This document shows, piece after piece, positions 13,582 through 13,604 of a DNA stretch of 13,604 bases. This DNA comes from Faecenecus sp036648855. GTDB taxonomy: Bacteria > Bacillota_I > Bacilli_A > RF39 > UBA660. Below the pieces are notes generated by a model. That model saw nothing but the letters and a program-made list of their open reading frames with translations. It searched no databases and was not told where the DNA came from. Positions within the stretch are counted from its first letter, which is position 1. Each line of letters opens with the position of its first letter. The DNA is taken from positions 1 to 13,604 of the forward strand of contig JAVWCU010000028.1 of the NCBI GenBank assembly GCA_036648855.1, written 5' to 3'. A program made the position numbers and the translations under genes.

Positions 13582-13604
13582 ACAACGCATAAAGAAGAAG
13601 GGGT

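Overview
The window is very AT-rich DNA from a low-GC Gram-positive bacterium (Firmicutes/Bacilli type). The evidence is a PASTA-bearing class B penicillin-binding protein, a Firmicutes-type L-lactate dehydrogenase, an OmpR/HisKA two-component pair, AGGAG/GGTGA ribosome binding sites and sigma-A-type promoters. All 14 genes end in TAA (11) or TAG (3), never TGA, and none of the conserved genes contains an in-frame TGA, so TGA is not read as Trp. The style (short intergenic spaces, small extracytoplasmic proteins, a SipW-type signal peptide) recalls uncultured gut Bacilli related to RF39 or Erysipelotrichia. That placement is inference only.

Layout. (1) 63-4305: a compact wall-synthesis block, ftsI/spoVD-like PBP, mraY and ftsW/spoVE, entered after a terminator and closed by a long bidirectional terminator. 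The usual murE/murF/murD/murG neighbours are missing. (2) 4312-6453: an accessory patch with an unrecognised Cys-bearing protein on the minus strand, a membrane-anchored XRE-type regulator with a six-Cys outer domain, and a membrane-anchored CPWC thioredoxin-like protein. (3) 6488-7396: L-lactate dehydrogenase on the minus strand, with a promoter region shared with a divergent exported protein (7508-8155) carrying a SipW-type signal peptide. (4) 8252-10166: an OmpR-family response regulator overlapping its histidine kinase. (5) 10216-13549: a tight operon ruvA-ruvB-unknown-queA, driven by a good promoter just after the kinase stop. A perfect-consensus promoter then starts the next, unseen unit.

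How the genes work together. MraY makes lipid I, and FtsW with the PBP polymerises and cross-links septal or spore-type peptidoglycan. RuvAB migrates Holliday junctions; QueA makes epoxyqueuosine in tRNA. The least ordinary part is 4312-6453, where a thiol oxidoreductase adjoins a membrane regulator with a Cys-rich outer domain, suggesting an envelope thiol or disulfide sensing module. I see no CRISPR array, insertion sequence, tRNA, rRNA or clearly new defence system. Four likely starts differ from the longest open frame (mraY 2147, thioredoxin-like 5842, SipW-type 7508, response regulator 8252).
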